A stretch of 64,000 nt of DNA from Dolomedes plantarius (Eukaryota; Arthropoda; Arachnida; Araneae; Dolomedidae), in NCBI GenBank assembly GCA_907164885.2, contig OU015490.1, positions 16,899,047 to 16,963,046 of the forward strand. The letters run 5' to 3'. Position numbers and translations under genes: made by a program. Positions 21,933 to 33,060 of this stretch are shown here, piece by piece. Numbering within the stretch: the stretch's first letter is position 1; every line of letters starts with the position of its first letter. The notes below the pieces were generated by a model. That model searched no databases. It was not told the DNA's origin and saw nothing but the letters and a program-made list of their open reading frames with translations.

Positions 21933-22363
21933 ATATAAAAATAATTTTATATTAATAATCTGACTTCTGCATGTTCCTGTAAAACATAATTTATTCGATT
22001 TCTAAAGATGATGTAATTCTCATAAAAGTTACAGTACTTAATCCCTTCGTACCCCTGTAGACAGAGAAATATCCTTATAGACTTAGGACAACCTCTGTCT
22101 AGGGAGACTGAACCGATAAGAATCATTGGACACGCCCTACTCCATGACGTAACATAACGTTATAGGGAACGTTATAGGAACCTTTGCATCACCTCTTCTG
22201 GATTTTCCCGATATAAAAATCATAACACGGCTGAAAGCCGCTCCTTTTTCTGATAGTGTTTGTTACATTTCATACGTCACTCGGTCTAGGTCCCTCCCTA
22301 TGGGGAACTGTGTATGAATGACAAACTATTGAAGTTAATTCGCCTATTTACTGCGTCCCAATA
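21930..22363. other. unassigned sequence flanking the LTR element
   Basis: Nothing recognised. The four bases ACGA at 22364-22367 are the retrotransposon's target duplication. Confidence 0.4.
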
Positions 22364-22367
22364 ACGA

Positions 22368-22857
22368 TATGGCGGCCCCGAACTAACTCGCTTCACTGTC
22401 GAGGACCCGCAATAGCGCAACCGAGTTTGTGTGTTTCTTTCCGTTTCAGATGAGCAGGGCAGAGACGGGGTTAAAGCATTTACAAGCTTTATTAACATTA
22501 AAACGGAAGACATTTAACACAGAACTACACATCATGATAAACGAAAATATACATAGAGCACTTCCCGTGCGTCGAAGGCTTTACCGCCAACGTAACTCTC
22601 CGCATTCACGCGGGCACCCTTTGGGAACTCCGTCTGGAGTATCCAAACAAATCTCTCTCCGAGAGCGATGACCTCTTAGGTCCCCCGTTTTCTGTCTTCT
22701 CCTTAGTTCGCCGTCGCACCCACGACATGTCGGCCTTGTCTGTCCATGACGTCATCACAGCTCCCCGCCGAAATATTCAGTCTCCCCCGATCATAAACAA
22801 GACAGGGGGTGGGGTCAAGACGTTACAGACAAGACAGGGGGGGTCGCCGACGTTACA
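22368..22857 (-). repeat. 3' LTR (490 bp)
   Basis: On the minus strand it starts TGTAACGTCGGCGACC and ends GGCCGCCATA. It carries a minus-strand AATAAA at 22488-22493, a possible polyadenylation signal. The short open frame at 22429-22671 is duplicated in the other LTR and is not a gene. Confidence 0.95.
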
Positions 22858-22876
22858 GCTCCCTCCCCCTTAAAAG
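22858..22876 (-). other. polypurine tract
   Basis: Immediately upstream of the 3' LTR the minus strand reads AAGGGGGAGGGAGC, the usual plus-strand DNA primer site of LTR retrotransposons. Confidence 0.85.
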
Positions 22877-23360
22877 AAATTTCAGGGGTGAAATTTCCAA
22901 AGAAGGTGCTGGACTAATAAGCCCACCTGAAAATAATCCCTAGAGAGGTCACATACATAGGCCCAATTCAGCCAATTAACACACTAACTTTAAAAATAAA
23001 TTTTACCAGAGTCCGGAATTAAAATTAAAACATTCGCGTACTCAGTTTTGGAAACCTACTTGATTATCACCTCTCTATGAGTGCGGATTTATTCCTTCCA
23101 AACAAAACCCTTTTACCACATGGAAGTTTATCATATCTTTTAATACACTTACAATTCTCAGAACTGAAACTTCGTTCAATTACACATTTACACAAATTAC
23201 ATTAACATTACATTTGAACAATAAATGAGTGAAAATTTTATCCATATAAAAAAAAGAATACACACAATTTACTATGCATTGACACATTAGTTTGAACTGA
23301 CTTAATGACATAACAACATACACCTAATTTCATCTAATTTCCTTTTGAGAAGACCAACAA

Positions 23361-26300
23361 TCACACTACCGCAACCCCTTCTTTCCTACTCAGTCCATCC
23401 GCGTTCCCATTTAACTTACCCGGTTTATGTTCTATCTCGAAATTGTATGGTTGTAAACATAAAGCCCATCGCGTTAATCTGGAATTAGTTCCCATCATTT
23501 TCTTGAGGAAAACTAACGGATTGTGATCCGTTTGTATACGGAACTTTTGACCGTCGAGGTAGTGACTTAGTTTTTTTAGCCCGAACATTAGTGCGGCTAA
23601 TTCCCGCTCTACAGTACTATAGTTTTGTTCGGCTTTCGAAAACTTTTTACTTAGAAAAACTATGGGGTGTTCTTCCCCGTCGTATTTCTGTGACAGGACA
23701 ACGCCCGCCCCGAACAAACTAGCGTCCGTCTGCACCAGAAATTCTTTTGAATAGTCGGGCGCGTATAAAATCGGGCTCTTCATCAAGAGAGATTTTAGCT
23801 CCTCAAATGCCCTGTTGCAATCGCCTGACCAATTTATCTTCTCTTTCTTGATTTTACCCTTTAAAGCGTTGGTTAACGGAACCGCTATGGCCGCATAGTT
23901 TTTCACATATCGGGAGTAATAGCCTGTTAATCCCATAAAAGCTCTTAACTGCGTCTTGGTTTCCGGTACAGGGAACTCTTTTATCGCCTGTATCTTTACC
24001 TCACTAGGGGATCTTTTTCCAGAGCCTACTTCGTGCCCTAGAAACCTGACATGATCTTGTGCGAATTTGCATTTGGAGGGTTTTACCGTTAAATTGGCTT
24101 CCCCTAACTTCTTTAATACCGCATCTATATCTCTTAAATGTCTGTCCCAGTCCGTTGAGAAAATTGCTATGTCATCTATGTACGGTACCGCAAAATGTTC
24201 CAAACCCGCCAGAACACTTGCTATCAATTTACAGAAGTAAAATGGAGCATTTACCAACCCGAACATCATAACCTTAGGTACAAATGTCCCAAAAGGAGTC
24301 ACGAAAGCCGCATACCTCTGCGCTCGTTTTGTTAAGGGAATTTGGAAGTAGCCCTTTGTCAAATCCATTACCGTTATCATAGACGCCGCACTAACTCTTT
24401 CTACCACCTCCTCAATGTTAGGTAGAGGGAAAAACTCCGTCCTGGTTTTGGTATTAAGCCTCCTGTAGTCCACACAGGGCCGTGGGTCTTTCCCCGGACT
24501 CTCGACTAAAATCATGGGCGACGTGTAATCGGATTGCCCCACCTCTATTACACCTAAAGACAAAAGCCTTCGGATCTCTTCCCGTAATATTTCTGTTTGT
24601 CGAGGAGACATACGGTAAGGTTTCGCCCTCACAGGTGAGTCGTCGATTAAAACGATGTCCATTTCAATTAACGGAGTTCGCCCTGGATCAGAAGAGAAAA
24701 TGTTTTTATGACGTTCTATCACACCCCGGAACTGCCCAATTTGGTCGGCGGACACCCGTTTTTCCAAATCACTCCCACTGACGATTTCCCAAAAATCCAT
24801 CTGGGTAGGGTCTGCTAACGGATAAGGAATCTCAGCGTCTTCCTCTACTTCCTCACTGTAAGGATCTAATAAGAGATTTACGTACTCAGGCCGACGATGA
24901 TATGGTTTAAGTAAGTTCACGTGGTAAATTGTGGACTTATTTCTCTTTTCCGGAATATCAACGATATAATTCGTTTCGGAGATAACACTTGTGACCGTCC
25001 CAGGCCCAATCCAATTAACTGCCATTTTATTGGGTTTTGATGTGGCTAACACCAGGACTTGGTCCCCGATTTTAAATTTCCTCAAGACCGCGTTTTTGTC
25101 GTACCACAGCTTCCGCTTATCCCTACTCTCCAGCATAGTCTTCCCAGCCAGTTCCTGACATGTTTTTAATCTCTCCATCAAGTTTAGAACATATTCCACT
25201 ACATTCTGATCCGTACTCCCTTGTTCCATCCAATTTTCATATACTAGGGTATGGGGTGCTCTTAAGTTTTTCCCGTGTACCAATTCCGCTGGGCTAAACC
25301 CTGTGCTTTCATGTGTTACAGTACGCAATGAAAACAAAGCCATAGGTAAAATGGATTCCCACTCCTTTCCAGTTTCTAAGCATAGAGCTTTTAGGACTTT
25401 CTTTAACGTAGAATGAACCCGTTCAACGCTGTTGGATTGCGGATGGCAAACACTACTGTGGCTAACCTTGACCCCGAATTTATGAAAAAACTCTGAAGTC
25501 AGCTCACTCGTGAAAGATCTTCCCAAATCGCATTGTATTTCCCTAGGAAACCCGGTTCTCGAGAAAATCTGCAACAATGCATCGATCACAGACGTCGAAC
25601 TTATGTCCTCCACAGGAATTGCATCGGGATATTTTGATGCCACGCATATGGATGTGATTAAATATTTGCGATTCTTTTCGCTTGGGGGCAATGGTCCTAC
25701 CGCATCTATGTTGATCTTTGAAAACACCTCCGTTATAATTGGCACGAGTTTCAAAGGAGCTTTTTTCTTATCATTATTTTTTCCCACCTTTTGACAGGTG
25801 TCGCACGACCTCACAAATTCCTCTATCTCCTGATAACAGTTCGGCCAGTAATAACACCTAAGTACCCTGTCTTTCGTCTTGGTGACCCCTAAATGACCTG
25901 CAACCTGTTCGTGACACAAGGCTAGAATCCCTCTCCGGTATTCTAACGGCACACACAATTGAATTATCTGCTCGCCGCTCCTCGAATTGGATGTGCGAAC
26001 GAGTTTATCATTAACTACGGAGAATCCCCCTGAGTCCTTCTCAGCCGATTTCCCCCATAGTGCTGCCAAAGTGGGACATGCCTTCTGTGTCGTCCTAAAG
26101 TCGTTTGGCGTAATGGTTGATAGAATGGAATCTTTTGAATGACTCCCAAGAAACACGCCTGACCCTTCTCCGAGTATCAACCCATCTGATTCTTGAGCCC
26201 GCGGTTCCGGGCTTTGATCTACCTCCTGCTGAATTTCCTGAGCTGATTCGTTTTGCCTATTACGGTTGCTTCGCGTAACAACTGCATTTATCGGAATGCT

Positions 26301-27755
26301 GTTCAGTTTCTGCTCTATGAGCTCCGCCGTTTTATTCCCCAAAAGATAATAGCCCTGTTCAACTCCGGCTGGTTTAATCGCTGCTTTGGTAACAACACTA
26401 CCAAAATCTCCCTCGATTGTCACCCAAGCCAATGGCAAACATATGCACTCATTATCTAGTGGTTGACGAACCCAAGTGACTTCTCCGATTAAGTCTTCGT
26501 TTCTAACCCAGCTCTTATCACATAAATCTATCCCAGCCCCGGTATCTCGTAAGTAATTCCTGGATTCTCCATTTATCAATGCTTTTTTTAAATAGGGTTC
26601 GAAACACCTACCTAAATCGACTTCCATTCCCAAATGGTTCACGACCTCCTCTTGCGATTTACTTTTAAGATATTCAGGACACTCTTGTTTGAAGTGTCCC
26701 GTCTTAGAGCAAAAGTAACATGTTAACGCCCTTTTCTTTTCATACGCTTGCTCTTTACGCCAATTTGCGCTTCCAGATTCTTCCTTTTTACTTCCCGTTT
26801 CTGGTCTAACCTTAACTTCGTCCTTACACTTAACATAGTTCTGACCCTTGTTCTTTTCCTGAAACGTTTTTTTCTCCCATACCTTTTTCTCTGGTTTCCT
26901 ACTGCTATTTCGTACACTCTCGTACCGATCGCATTTATCCGTTAGAATTGAAACCACTTTGAGATCATCCCAATCGTCAAGGTATTTTTCCCGTATTTCC
27001 ATAGGAACCCGTTTTTTGATCTGTTCGGTGACCATCAGCTCTTTCAGTGACTCGAAATCGCTCACTTCCACCGACTCCAACCAATTTTCCAGGTAACCCC
27101 TTAATTCGTAGGCTAGGTCTGACCACAGCGCTCCCGGCTTTCTCTGATGAGTCAGGAATTTTGTCCTCAACGCGCCCGTGCTAAGTCTAAACCTCTTTAA
27201 CAAAAGTGATTTTATATGAGGGTAATCGTCACCTCTCTGACCTGGTTCTTTCACGATAATCTCGGAAATATCTGCTGGTAATAAAGGGATCAATTGGCTA
27301 ACCCATTCGTTATCGGGTACATTTGCCTTTTCAGCCTGTTTTTCAAAAATCATGAGAAACAGGGTTATATCTCCCAACTTAGGGTCGAATTTGGGGACTA
27401 AATCTCGTAGGTAGATTCGCGGACCCCTAGCTACTTCTATATTAGATCCATTCGAATTAACACTGCCCGTTTCGGCTGTACCTCGAATGCGCATTCTCTC
27501 TAATTCAAAATTCCTCTCTCTTTCTCTTTCTTCTATAATCTCTCTTGCCTCCCTTTCTTTCTGTTCCTTATCTAATTTAACCTCCTCCAGAATTGCTCCT
27601 AAACACGCTTTAGCTACGTCTTCCTTGTAATTTGGAGCATTCATAATCCGGTTGGCAATAGCTATCTTTGTGCTGTTCGTTGACGCCTCAATTTCAAATT
27701 CCTCGGCCAAAGCCAACAGGACATTTTTGGTCTGCCTACACATATAAGCTTCCAT
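23361..27755 (-). CDS. Gag-Pol polyprotein, integrase before reverse transcriptase
   Basis: One uninterrupted 1464-codon frame from ATG 27755 to TGA 23361. Gag is about residues 1-340, with a charged likely coiled stretch at about 56-92. A CCHC zinc knuckle is at 346-359 (C-x2-C-x4-H-x4-C). The aspartic protease motif DTGAG is at 404-408. The integrase H2C2 zinc domain has H615, H621, C651 and C654; its catalytic residues are D684, D743 and E778. A GPY/F-like module lies around W915. Reverse transcriptase is about 1030-1240 with YIDD at 1192-1195. RNase H is about 1310-1450 with D1344 in QTDAS. The RT/RNase H sequence type is Ty3/Gypsy, yet integrase precedes RT as in Ty1/Copia. That order defines the Gmr1 group. 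No frameshift separates gag and pol. It is likely transcribed from the 5' LTR at 29097-29586. Confidence 0.95.
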   Translation of the reverse strand: MEAYMCRQTKNVLLALAEEFEIEASTNSTKIAIANRIMNAPNYKEDVAKACLGAILEEVKLDKEQKEREAREIIEERERERNFELERMRIRGTAETGSVNSNGSNIEVARGPRIYLRDLVPKFDPKLGDITLFLMIFEKQAEKANVPDNEWVSQLIPLLPADISEIIVKEPGQRGDDYPHIKSLLLKRFRLSTGALRTKFLTHQRKPGALWSDLAYELRGYLENWLESVEVSDFESLKELMVTEQIKKRVPMEIREKYLDDWDDLKVVSILTDKCDRYESVRNSSRKPEKKVWEKKTFQEKNKGQNYVKCKDEVKVRPETGSKKEESGSANWRKEQAYEKKRALTCYFCSKTGHFKQECPEYLKSKSQEEVVNHLGMEVDLGRCFEPYLKKALINGESRNYLRDTGAGIDLCDKSWVRNEDLIGEVTWVRQPLDNECICLPLAWVTIEGDFGSVVTKAAIKPAGVEQGYYLLGNKTAELIEQKLNSIPINAVVTRSNRNRQNESAQEIQQEVDQSPEPRAQESDGLILGEGSGVFLGSHSKDSILSTITPNDFRTTQKACPTLAALWGKSAEKDSGGFSVVNDKLVRTSNSRSGEQIIQLCVPLEYRRGILALCHEQVAGHLGVTKTKDRVLRCYYWPNCYQEIEEFVRSCDTCQKVGKNNDKKKAPLKLVPIITEVFSKINIDAVGPLPPSEKNRKYLITSICVASKYPDAIPVEDISSTSVIDALLQIFSRTGFPREIQCDLGRSFTSELTSEFFHKFGVKVSHSSVCHPQSNSVERVHSTLKKVLKALCLETGKEWESILPMALFSLRTVTHESTGFSPAELVHGKNLRAPHTLVYENWMEQGSTDQNVVEYVLNLMERLKTCQELAGKTMLESRDKRKLWYDKNAVLRKFKIGDQVLVLATSKPNKMAVNWIGPGTVTSVISETNYIVDIPEKRNKSTIYHVNLLKPYHRRPEYVNLLLDPYSEEVEEDAEIPYPLADPTQMDFWEIVSGSDLEKRVSADQIGQFRGVIERHKNIFSSDPGRTPLIEMDIVLIDDSPVRAKPYRMSPRQTEILREEIRRLLSLGVIEVGQSDYTSPMILVESPGKDPRPCVDYRRLNTKTRTEFFPLPNIEEVVERVSAASMITVMDLTKGYFQIPLTKRAQRYAAFVTPFGTFVPKVMMFGLVNAPFYFCKLIASVLAGLEHFAVPYIDDIAIFSTDWDRHLRDIDAVLKKLGEANLTVKPSKCKFAQDHVRFLGHEVGSGKRSPSEVKIQAIKEFPVPETKTQLRAFMGLTGYYSRYVKNYAAIAVPLTNALKGKIKKEKINWSGDCNRAFEELKSLLMKSPILYAPDYSKEFLVQTDASLFGAGVVLSQKYDGEEHPIVFLSKKFSKAEQNYSTVERELAALMFGLKKLSHYLDGQKFRIQTDHNPLVFLKKMMGTNSRLTRWALCLQPYNFEIEHKPGKLNGNADGLSRKEGVAVV

Positions 27756-29096
27756 TGCTCAAAATTAAAGGATAACTCAATTACTTACAAAACCACAATT
27801 TCCGATTCATAAACTACAATAGCAATTACTCTGCACTCACAGTCTAGGTCCCACTAGATTCGCATAGGAATGCACTAGCACTAAAATACTCTGCGTATTT
27901 TGAACAGATAAAATATAACAACACTGATACAATTTCGCCCTACACCAGGAACACTGACCACAAATATTGTTATACTAAACACTAAATTTTTTTCACATAT
28001 GTTGCAAAAAACAATCACAAATATTCAAAATATAAATACTAAAAAATTGAAATATTCAAAATATGCAAATACTAAAATATTCAAATTTAGCACACGTACT
28101 GATACCTCAGATATCATTTACTCAAAACCTTCAAACATTTAGTACATAATTCACAACCATTATATCCTAAACATTTAAAATATCTGTTCTATATATTGCG
28201 ACTAACAACTACAAATATTAAACTAAAATTTTCAAAATGTCTGTCACTTATATCACAAATATTACATTCTAAGATATTCAGATCACTAGACTCTATGATC
28301 AGACACTTAACTACGAGTACTTCCTATACATAGAATAGCAACAGAAAAAGGAATACTGCTCTTATATTACTGTCATGCCGCTAGCACAACTTATAACAAA
28401 GAAATACACAATATCACATAGATTCAGTATATAACACATATGCATACACAATAATTTTACCTTTAAAATTATCTCATGTGATGTGTTTCCAAAACTGAGT
28501 ATTTTTCTGAGCAACATACACTGAGAGATTTATTTCCAAATCGCTCACAAACCTTTTCCCTTGTTTAATCCCCTAAACAAGTATGTCCACTATAGACCTT
28601 GGACATTAACCAAACCAATTAGCCTAATTCTAAGAACTTTAATTGATTTAAGTACTGGACTCCCAAAGAAAGAAATAAAATCAACTAATATAAATCAGTA
28701 CAAAATTATCCAATCCTGAAAATAATTTGCTTCCCCTGAATTATTAGACTGACTTAAACCCGTCCTAACCTTACAATTACTACAAACCTAGACAATTATC
28801 AAACAGACCTCTCTAGAAATTATTCCAAGTAGACTTACCTCCTGTTGTAGCACTCCAGCTGTATCCACTGTCGTCGTCTACACTTTACTGCAAAGGCTCT
28901 ACTTTTTCTAGGCACCCGGTCTCGCTGTTCTCGTCGTAGGCTGTCAGCACTTTCCGAAGGTAGCACCTAACATTTATTTCGGCTGGTTCCCAGGATATTC
29001 TCAAAATACCACCGTTTCTTCTTCTGTCGTCCAGATTCTGTCGTGGATTCGAATGTCTTTATCCAATCAGACATATATCACAACACTGCCACCAGC
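27756..29096 (-). other. retrotransposon leader
   Basis: About 1.34 kb, AT-rich, between the 5' LTR and the Gag start. No other coding frame is evident. The first bases after the LTR hold the primer site. Confidence 0.7.
29077..29094 (-). other. candidate tRNA primer binding site
   Basis: Two bases inside the 5' LTR the minus strand reads TGGTGGCAGTGTTGTGAT. TGG pairs with the CCA end of a tRNA. I cannot name the tRNA. Confidence 0.5.
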
Positions 29097-29586
29097 TATG
29101 GCGGCCCCGAACTAACTCGCTTCACTGTCGAGGACCCGCAATAGCGCAACCGAGTTTGTGTGTTTCTTTCCGTTTCAGATGAGCAGGGCAGAGACGGGGT
29201 TAAAGCATTTACAAGCTTTATTAACATTAAAACGGAAGACATTTAACACAGAACTACACATCATGATAAACGAAAATATACATAGAGCACTTCCCGTGCG
29301 TCGAAGGCTTTACCGCCAACGTAACTCTCCGCATTCACGCGGGCACCCTTTGGGAACTCCGTCTGGAGTATCCAAACAAATCTCTCTCCGAGAGCGATGA
29401 CCTCTTAGGTCCCCCGTTTTCTGTCTTCTCCTTAGTTCGCCGTCGCACCCACGACATGTCGGCCTTGTCTGTCCATGACGTCATCACAGCTCCCCGCCGA
29501 AATATTCAGTCTCCCCCGATCATAAACAAGACAGGGGGTGGGGTCAAGACGTTACAGACAAGACAGGGGGGGTCGCCGACGTTACA
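29097..29586 (-). repeat. 5' LTR (490 bp)
   Basis: Same sequence as 22368-22857. Followed by the second ACGA at 29587. Expected to hold the promoter. Confidence 0.95.
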
Positions 29587-29590
29587 ACGA

Positions 29591-29666
29591 ACTCTTTTCC
29601 AGATGTTCCATTTTCTGATTTTCCGGCTGTTTCTACAAGACATGTTATGTCATATAAACTATTGAA

Positions 29667-29743
<77 letters not shown>

Positions 29744-31015
29744 ATAACGGCCCACCATTATATATCTAAAGCGTATTTAAAATTATCCTGTTAATAAAAC
29801 ACGACCCCTTTTTCCAAAATTGCAACTTAAAAGTAAAATAAGATAATTTATCGTAGCCCTGCTGATCATGATACAGGCATGTGAAGTAGCTGAACTCAAT
29901 AACATCCCCAGATATGAGTGTTAGAAGTTATGAGATTCCGAATGTCAGTATAGTGTCAAAATTCTTGAAGAGCCCTCGAACCACTATGTATTTATGGGGT
30001 CTGTAACGTCAAAAATCACACGTTATAAGAACTTTATGGCCACTTATCCTGCACCCAGGTCAATAGTTCGCGGTTCTAACAAGCGCGGGATCTAGCAGTA
30101 TATTCCCCGATAAATTTAAGTGGACATGTGAACTCCACGAATCTAAAGTCGCCCAATTAAAATATTGAGTAGTTTAGGCCCTCTGGCGTCAATATCGCAA
30201 AACACCCATTTAATATTGCGTGAACAGAAGATTTCTGTCTCTTGGTGTCTAACTCTCGTTGCTGTCGGACCTGCGGTCCGCTTCTGTCTTGTAATATAAT
30301 CCGCGCCCCGTCAGGCCAAGTCATGTGGCCAATGCAGCTAATGCCTTCAAATAAATAAAGCAAGTCTTCGAAGTTGTGTATTTCATCAATGGCTCCATGT
30401 GTGCGTGTCTCGCCTAAAGTTCGCAAGTGCTTCCCTGGATCTACACTGCGGCCGTCTGCATCACACCTTCTTGCTGGCTACACCTACGATTAGTGCTATG
30501 CCTCTCCTCCACGGTGTGAGGTACGGGGCATCACACACACACACACACACATATATATATTACATCACGTCCTTCTATTATTACCTGAAAAGGGAAAACT
30601 AGTTCATATTTACATGACTGGAGCTAGACTCAGCCTGAAAGGAATAAAAATTAAATTTGGAAGCAATCGGTTCGAATCGTTTATTAGAGCGACAAAAGTA
30701 CATCCGTCCATTCCAGAAGAACGGCTCGGAAGTAATATCACCTTTCAACATTAAACGCGAGGGCGGGGTAGACATGTGACTATTTTTTGTAGGGTCAGCA
30801 GATTTAGGGGTTCGCGAATCTCACCCAACTCCTTAATTCGGAGATGTACACTTGTAGAAATGCAAAGGTATGCGATTCATGGGAAGTTCTGTGGCTAACG
30901 GTTTTAAAGCGATAAATTAGTATTACTGGGGATTGGATTTGGGAAAGGGAATTTAAATGCTAGACTGGAGGGAATAATATTTAAGATATTACAAACATTA
31001 TAAATAAATAAATAA
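29591..31015. other. unassigned sequence with TA/TG microsatellite
   Basis: Bases 29671-29740 are a (TA)n-(TG)n compound repeat, and a (CA)n lies near 30533-30551. I recognise no gene in the remainder. Confidence 0.5.
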
Positions 31016-31081
31016 ATATATATACATATATACATACATATATACATATATATACATATATATATGCATATATATATACAC

Positions 31082-31166
<85 letters not shown>
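31016..31166. repeat. (TA)n microsatellite
   Basis: TA-rich run with ATAC interruptions at its left; it abuts the MITE at 31168. Confidence 0.95.
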
Positions 31167-31167
31167 T

Positions 31168-31758
31168 AGTGGTGCCTCGACTTACGAGTTTAATTTGTAC
31201 CATGACAGAGCTCGTAACTCGAAATACTCGTATCTCGAATCAATTTTCCCTATTGAAATGAATGGAAATGCCATTAATTCGTTCCGGGCTCCCCCAAAAC
31301 ACCGCATCTCTTTGTTACATGTTTTTAAATAAGAGAAATGTGCTTATAAATGATGACCATTGCATAAAAACGCAATACAATAGAATGTACTGCAATAAAC
31401 TTGTATTATTAAGAGTATTGTGCAACATTTACCTTGCAGATCAGACTTGAAGATGCCGATGTAAGAGGGGGAGAAAGGTTGAAATGAATAATTAAATCTT
31501 TTTGATTTTTAACCAAGATCATCCCATTCCCTATACAATTGTATAATAATTGTACTTAAAGGTTGTAAATATTATACGCTTTTCGTGTTCTCATTTGATG
31601 AGCACGTAACATGGCGTTCGCTGCGCAAACTAGCTGTGGGGTATCTGAAGCTTGCTCTTAACCCGAATTCTAGCTCGTAACTCGAAGCAAAATATCTGCC
31701 GAGATAATGCTCGTATCTCGAAAAACTCGTAAGTAGAGACACTCGTAAGTCGAGGTAC

Positions 31759-31762
<4 letters not shown>
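31168..31762. mobile_element. Tigger/pogo-type MITE
   Basis: Left end AGTGGTGCCTCGACTTACGA; right end, minus strand, AGTGGTACCTCGACTTACGA. Sub-terminal repeats of CTCGTAACTCGAA and CTCGTATCTCGAA occur on both sides. This terminus type is common to Tigger-like elements in many animals. The ~600-bp body has no transposase. TA microsatellites abut both ends. Confidence 0.8.

Positions 31763-31763
<1 letters not shown>

Positions 31764-31804
<41 letters not shown>
31764..31804. repeat. (TA)n microsatellite
   Basis: A TA run directly at the right end of the MITE. Confidence 0.95.
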
Positions 31805-31808
<4 letters not shown>

Positions 31809-31814
31809 TTCGAT

Positions 31815-31910
31815 CCAAGTCGGCCATCAATGGACCCATTTTCATGGAGGTGAGCGAATCCAATAGGGTTAGTCCTGAGCAGCCTTAACTATTCATGAAT
31901 TGCCGAACGC
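31815..31910 (+). repeat. short interspersed repeat S5, copy 1
   Basis: The phrase CCAAGTCGGCCATCAATGGA ... GAGCGAATCCAATAGGGTTAG ends GAATTGCC. Copies are at 55352-55470 and 61045-61130. The CGAATCC core could be a remnant pol III box B, but no head is visible. Confidence 0.5.
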
Positions 31911-32990
31911 AAGCCCTCGCATTCGACATGTGGAAAAAAAAGAATAATTGTACATTCCCGCTGTTCAGTTTTTATGGCTTGCATAAATTCGTTCCTCAAA
32001 AATTGGAGCCATTCAATATTTCCAAAAAAAAAAATTTATTCCATCGTCGCTGCTTCCGGGCCGTCATTTCGTCTCGGTCCCCACCTGCCTATTGGTCAGA
32101 ACCATTATCAGACGATCGTGTGCAGCACAGCCTTTTACGAGAGCATCTCCCAGACGTTAGGGAAGTTTAAAAAAAAAATAGGTATTAGCCACACACAAAC
32201 ATCGTTCCACACGCAAACGACGCATCCCCTGCGAAGACGTCGGGAGTGTTCGCAGGCCTGCACGACCATCTCCATCCCTACGCGCTGCACTAACACCGGG
32301 TAAAACAATCCTCGCGAAAAAGAACGAGAAAAAAAAAAAAAGACGAAACTGCGAGCCCATCTCCTTTGCTAACGAGAATCAGAACCTGGGGAGTTGTCGA
32401 CAGACGATTTTTTTATTTTTTTATTATTATTCCTCTCTCTCTCTTTCCCTCCAGAACCAACTCTCCCTCCCCCAGACGATAATTACTACCGCACTGGTGG
32501 CCGATGTTTGTTCAACATTTGACCCCTGCTCGCACGGTTTTTACCACCCCCCCTTTTTTCTACCGGAGGCCGTAATATAGTGTGGCCCTCAATTCTTTTT
32601 TAATGTTTGGGATTTTATTTTTTTATTTTCTTCTTTTTTGTTAGTGGACTGATTTAGAGGTGGCAACAGTGCCGTGTAGGGTTGCCAGAGGTGCAGTCGG
32701 TTGGCGCGTAATCGGTTCCGCGTTGTTCTTCCATAGGTACGGACCAAACGATACAGTCCAAACGATAGGAGGCATTGGCCGCGCGCTAAACTGGCGCCTA
32801 CCGATGGGGCAGGGGGGAGAGGAGGGGGTTAAAGGTCGTTTGTACGAGAGGTCGATCGTTGCAATACGTTTATTGTCCTCACAACCCCAAGCGATTTGGA
32901 TGATGTTTAATTCTGGCAACACCGAACGGGAATCCATGGCAAATTTCTTACTACAATGACATATAAGATTCTGTCATCTTCCTCGGCATT
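31911..32990. other. unassigned sequence
   Basis: No gene family recognised. Poly-T and C-rich tracts lie around 32400-32640. A ~100-codon overlapping pair of frames at 32641-32959 shows nothing familiar. Confidence 0.4.
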
Positions 32991-32991
32991 A

Positions 32992-33042
32992 AGGCGCAAC
33001 CAGGATCCCCTAGACTCCCCCATAAGGATCCTGGTTGCGCCT
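32992..33042. repeat. perfect 16-17 bp hairpin
   Basis: GGCGCAACCAGGATCC (32993-33008) and its exact reverse complement (33026-33041) are separated by 17 bases. One further A-T pair extends the stem. Confidence 0.95.
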
Positions 33043-33060
33043 AGGGCTCGACACACTTAA

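Larger units (their letters stand above)
22364..29590 (-). mobile_element. complete Ty3/Gypsy-type LTR retrotransposon (Gmr1-like order)
   Basis: The element proper is 22368-29586 (7219 bp), flanked by ACGA at 22364-22367 and 29587-29590. It has two 490-bp LTRs that I found identical on reading both through, a polypurine tract, a plausible primer binding site and one intact Gag-Pol frame. All parts are on the minus strand. Identical LTRs, an intact frame and an intact target duplication together indicate a recent insertion, and the element may still be active. No env-like frame is seen. The 27756-29096 leader is AT-rich and non-coding, as is the 22858-23360 trailer. Confidence 0.95.

Noticed and set aside
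22429..22671. 80-codon open frame as a gene
   Set aside because: It lies inside the LTR and is duplicated exactly at 29158-29400; on the strand opposite to the element's transcription.
24059..26945. Plus-strand open frames within the retrotransposon
   Set aside because: Antisense shadows of the intact minus-strand Gag-Pol.
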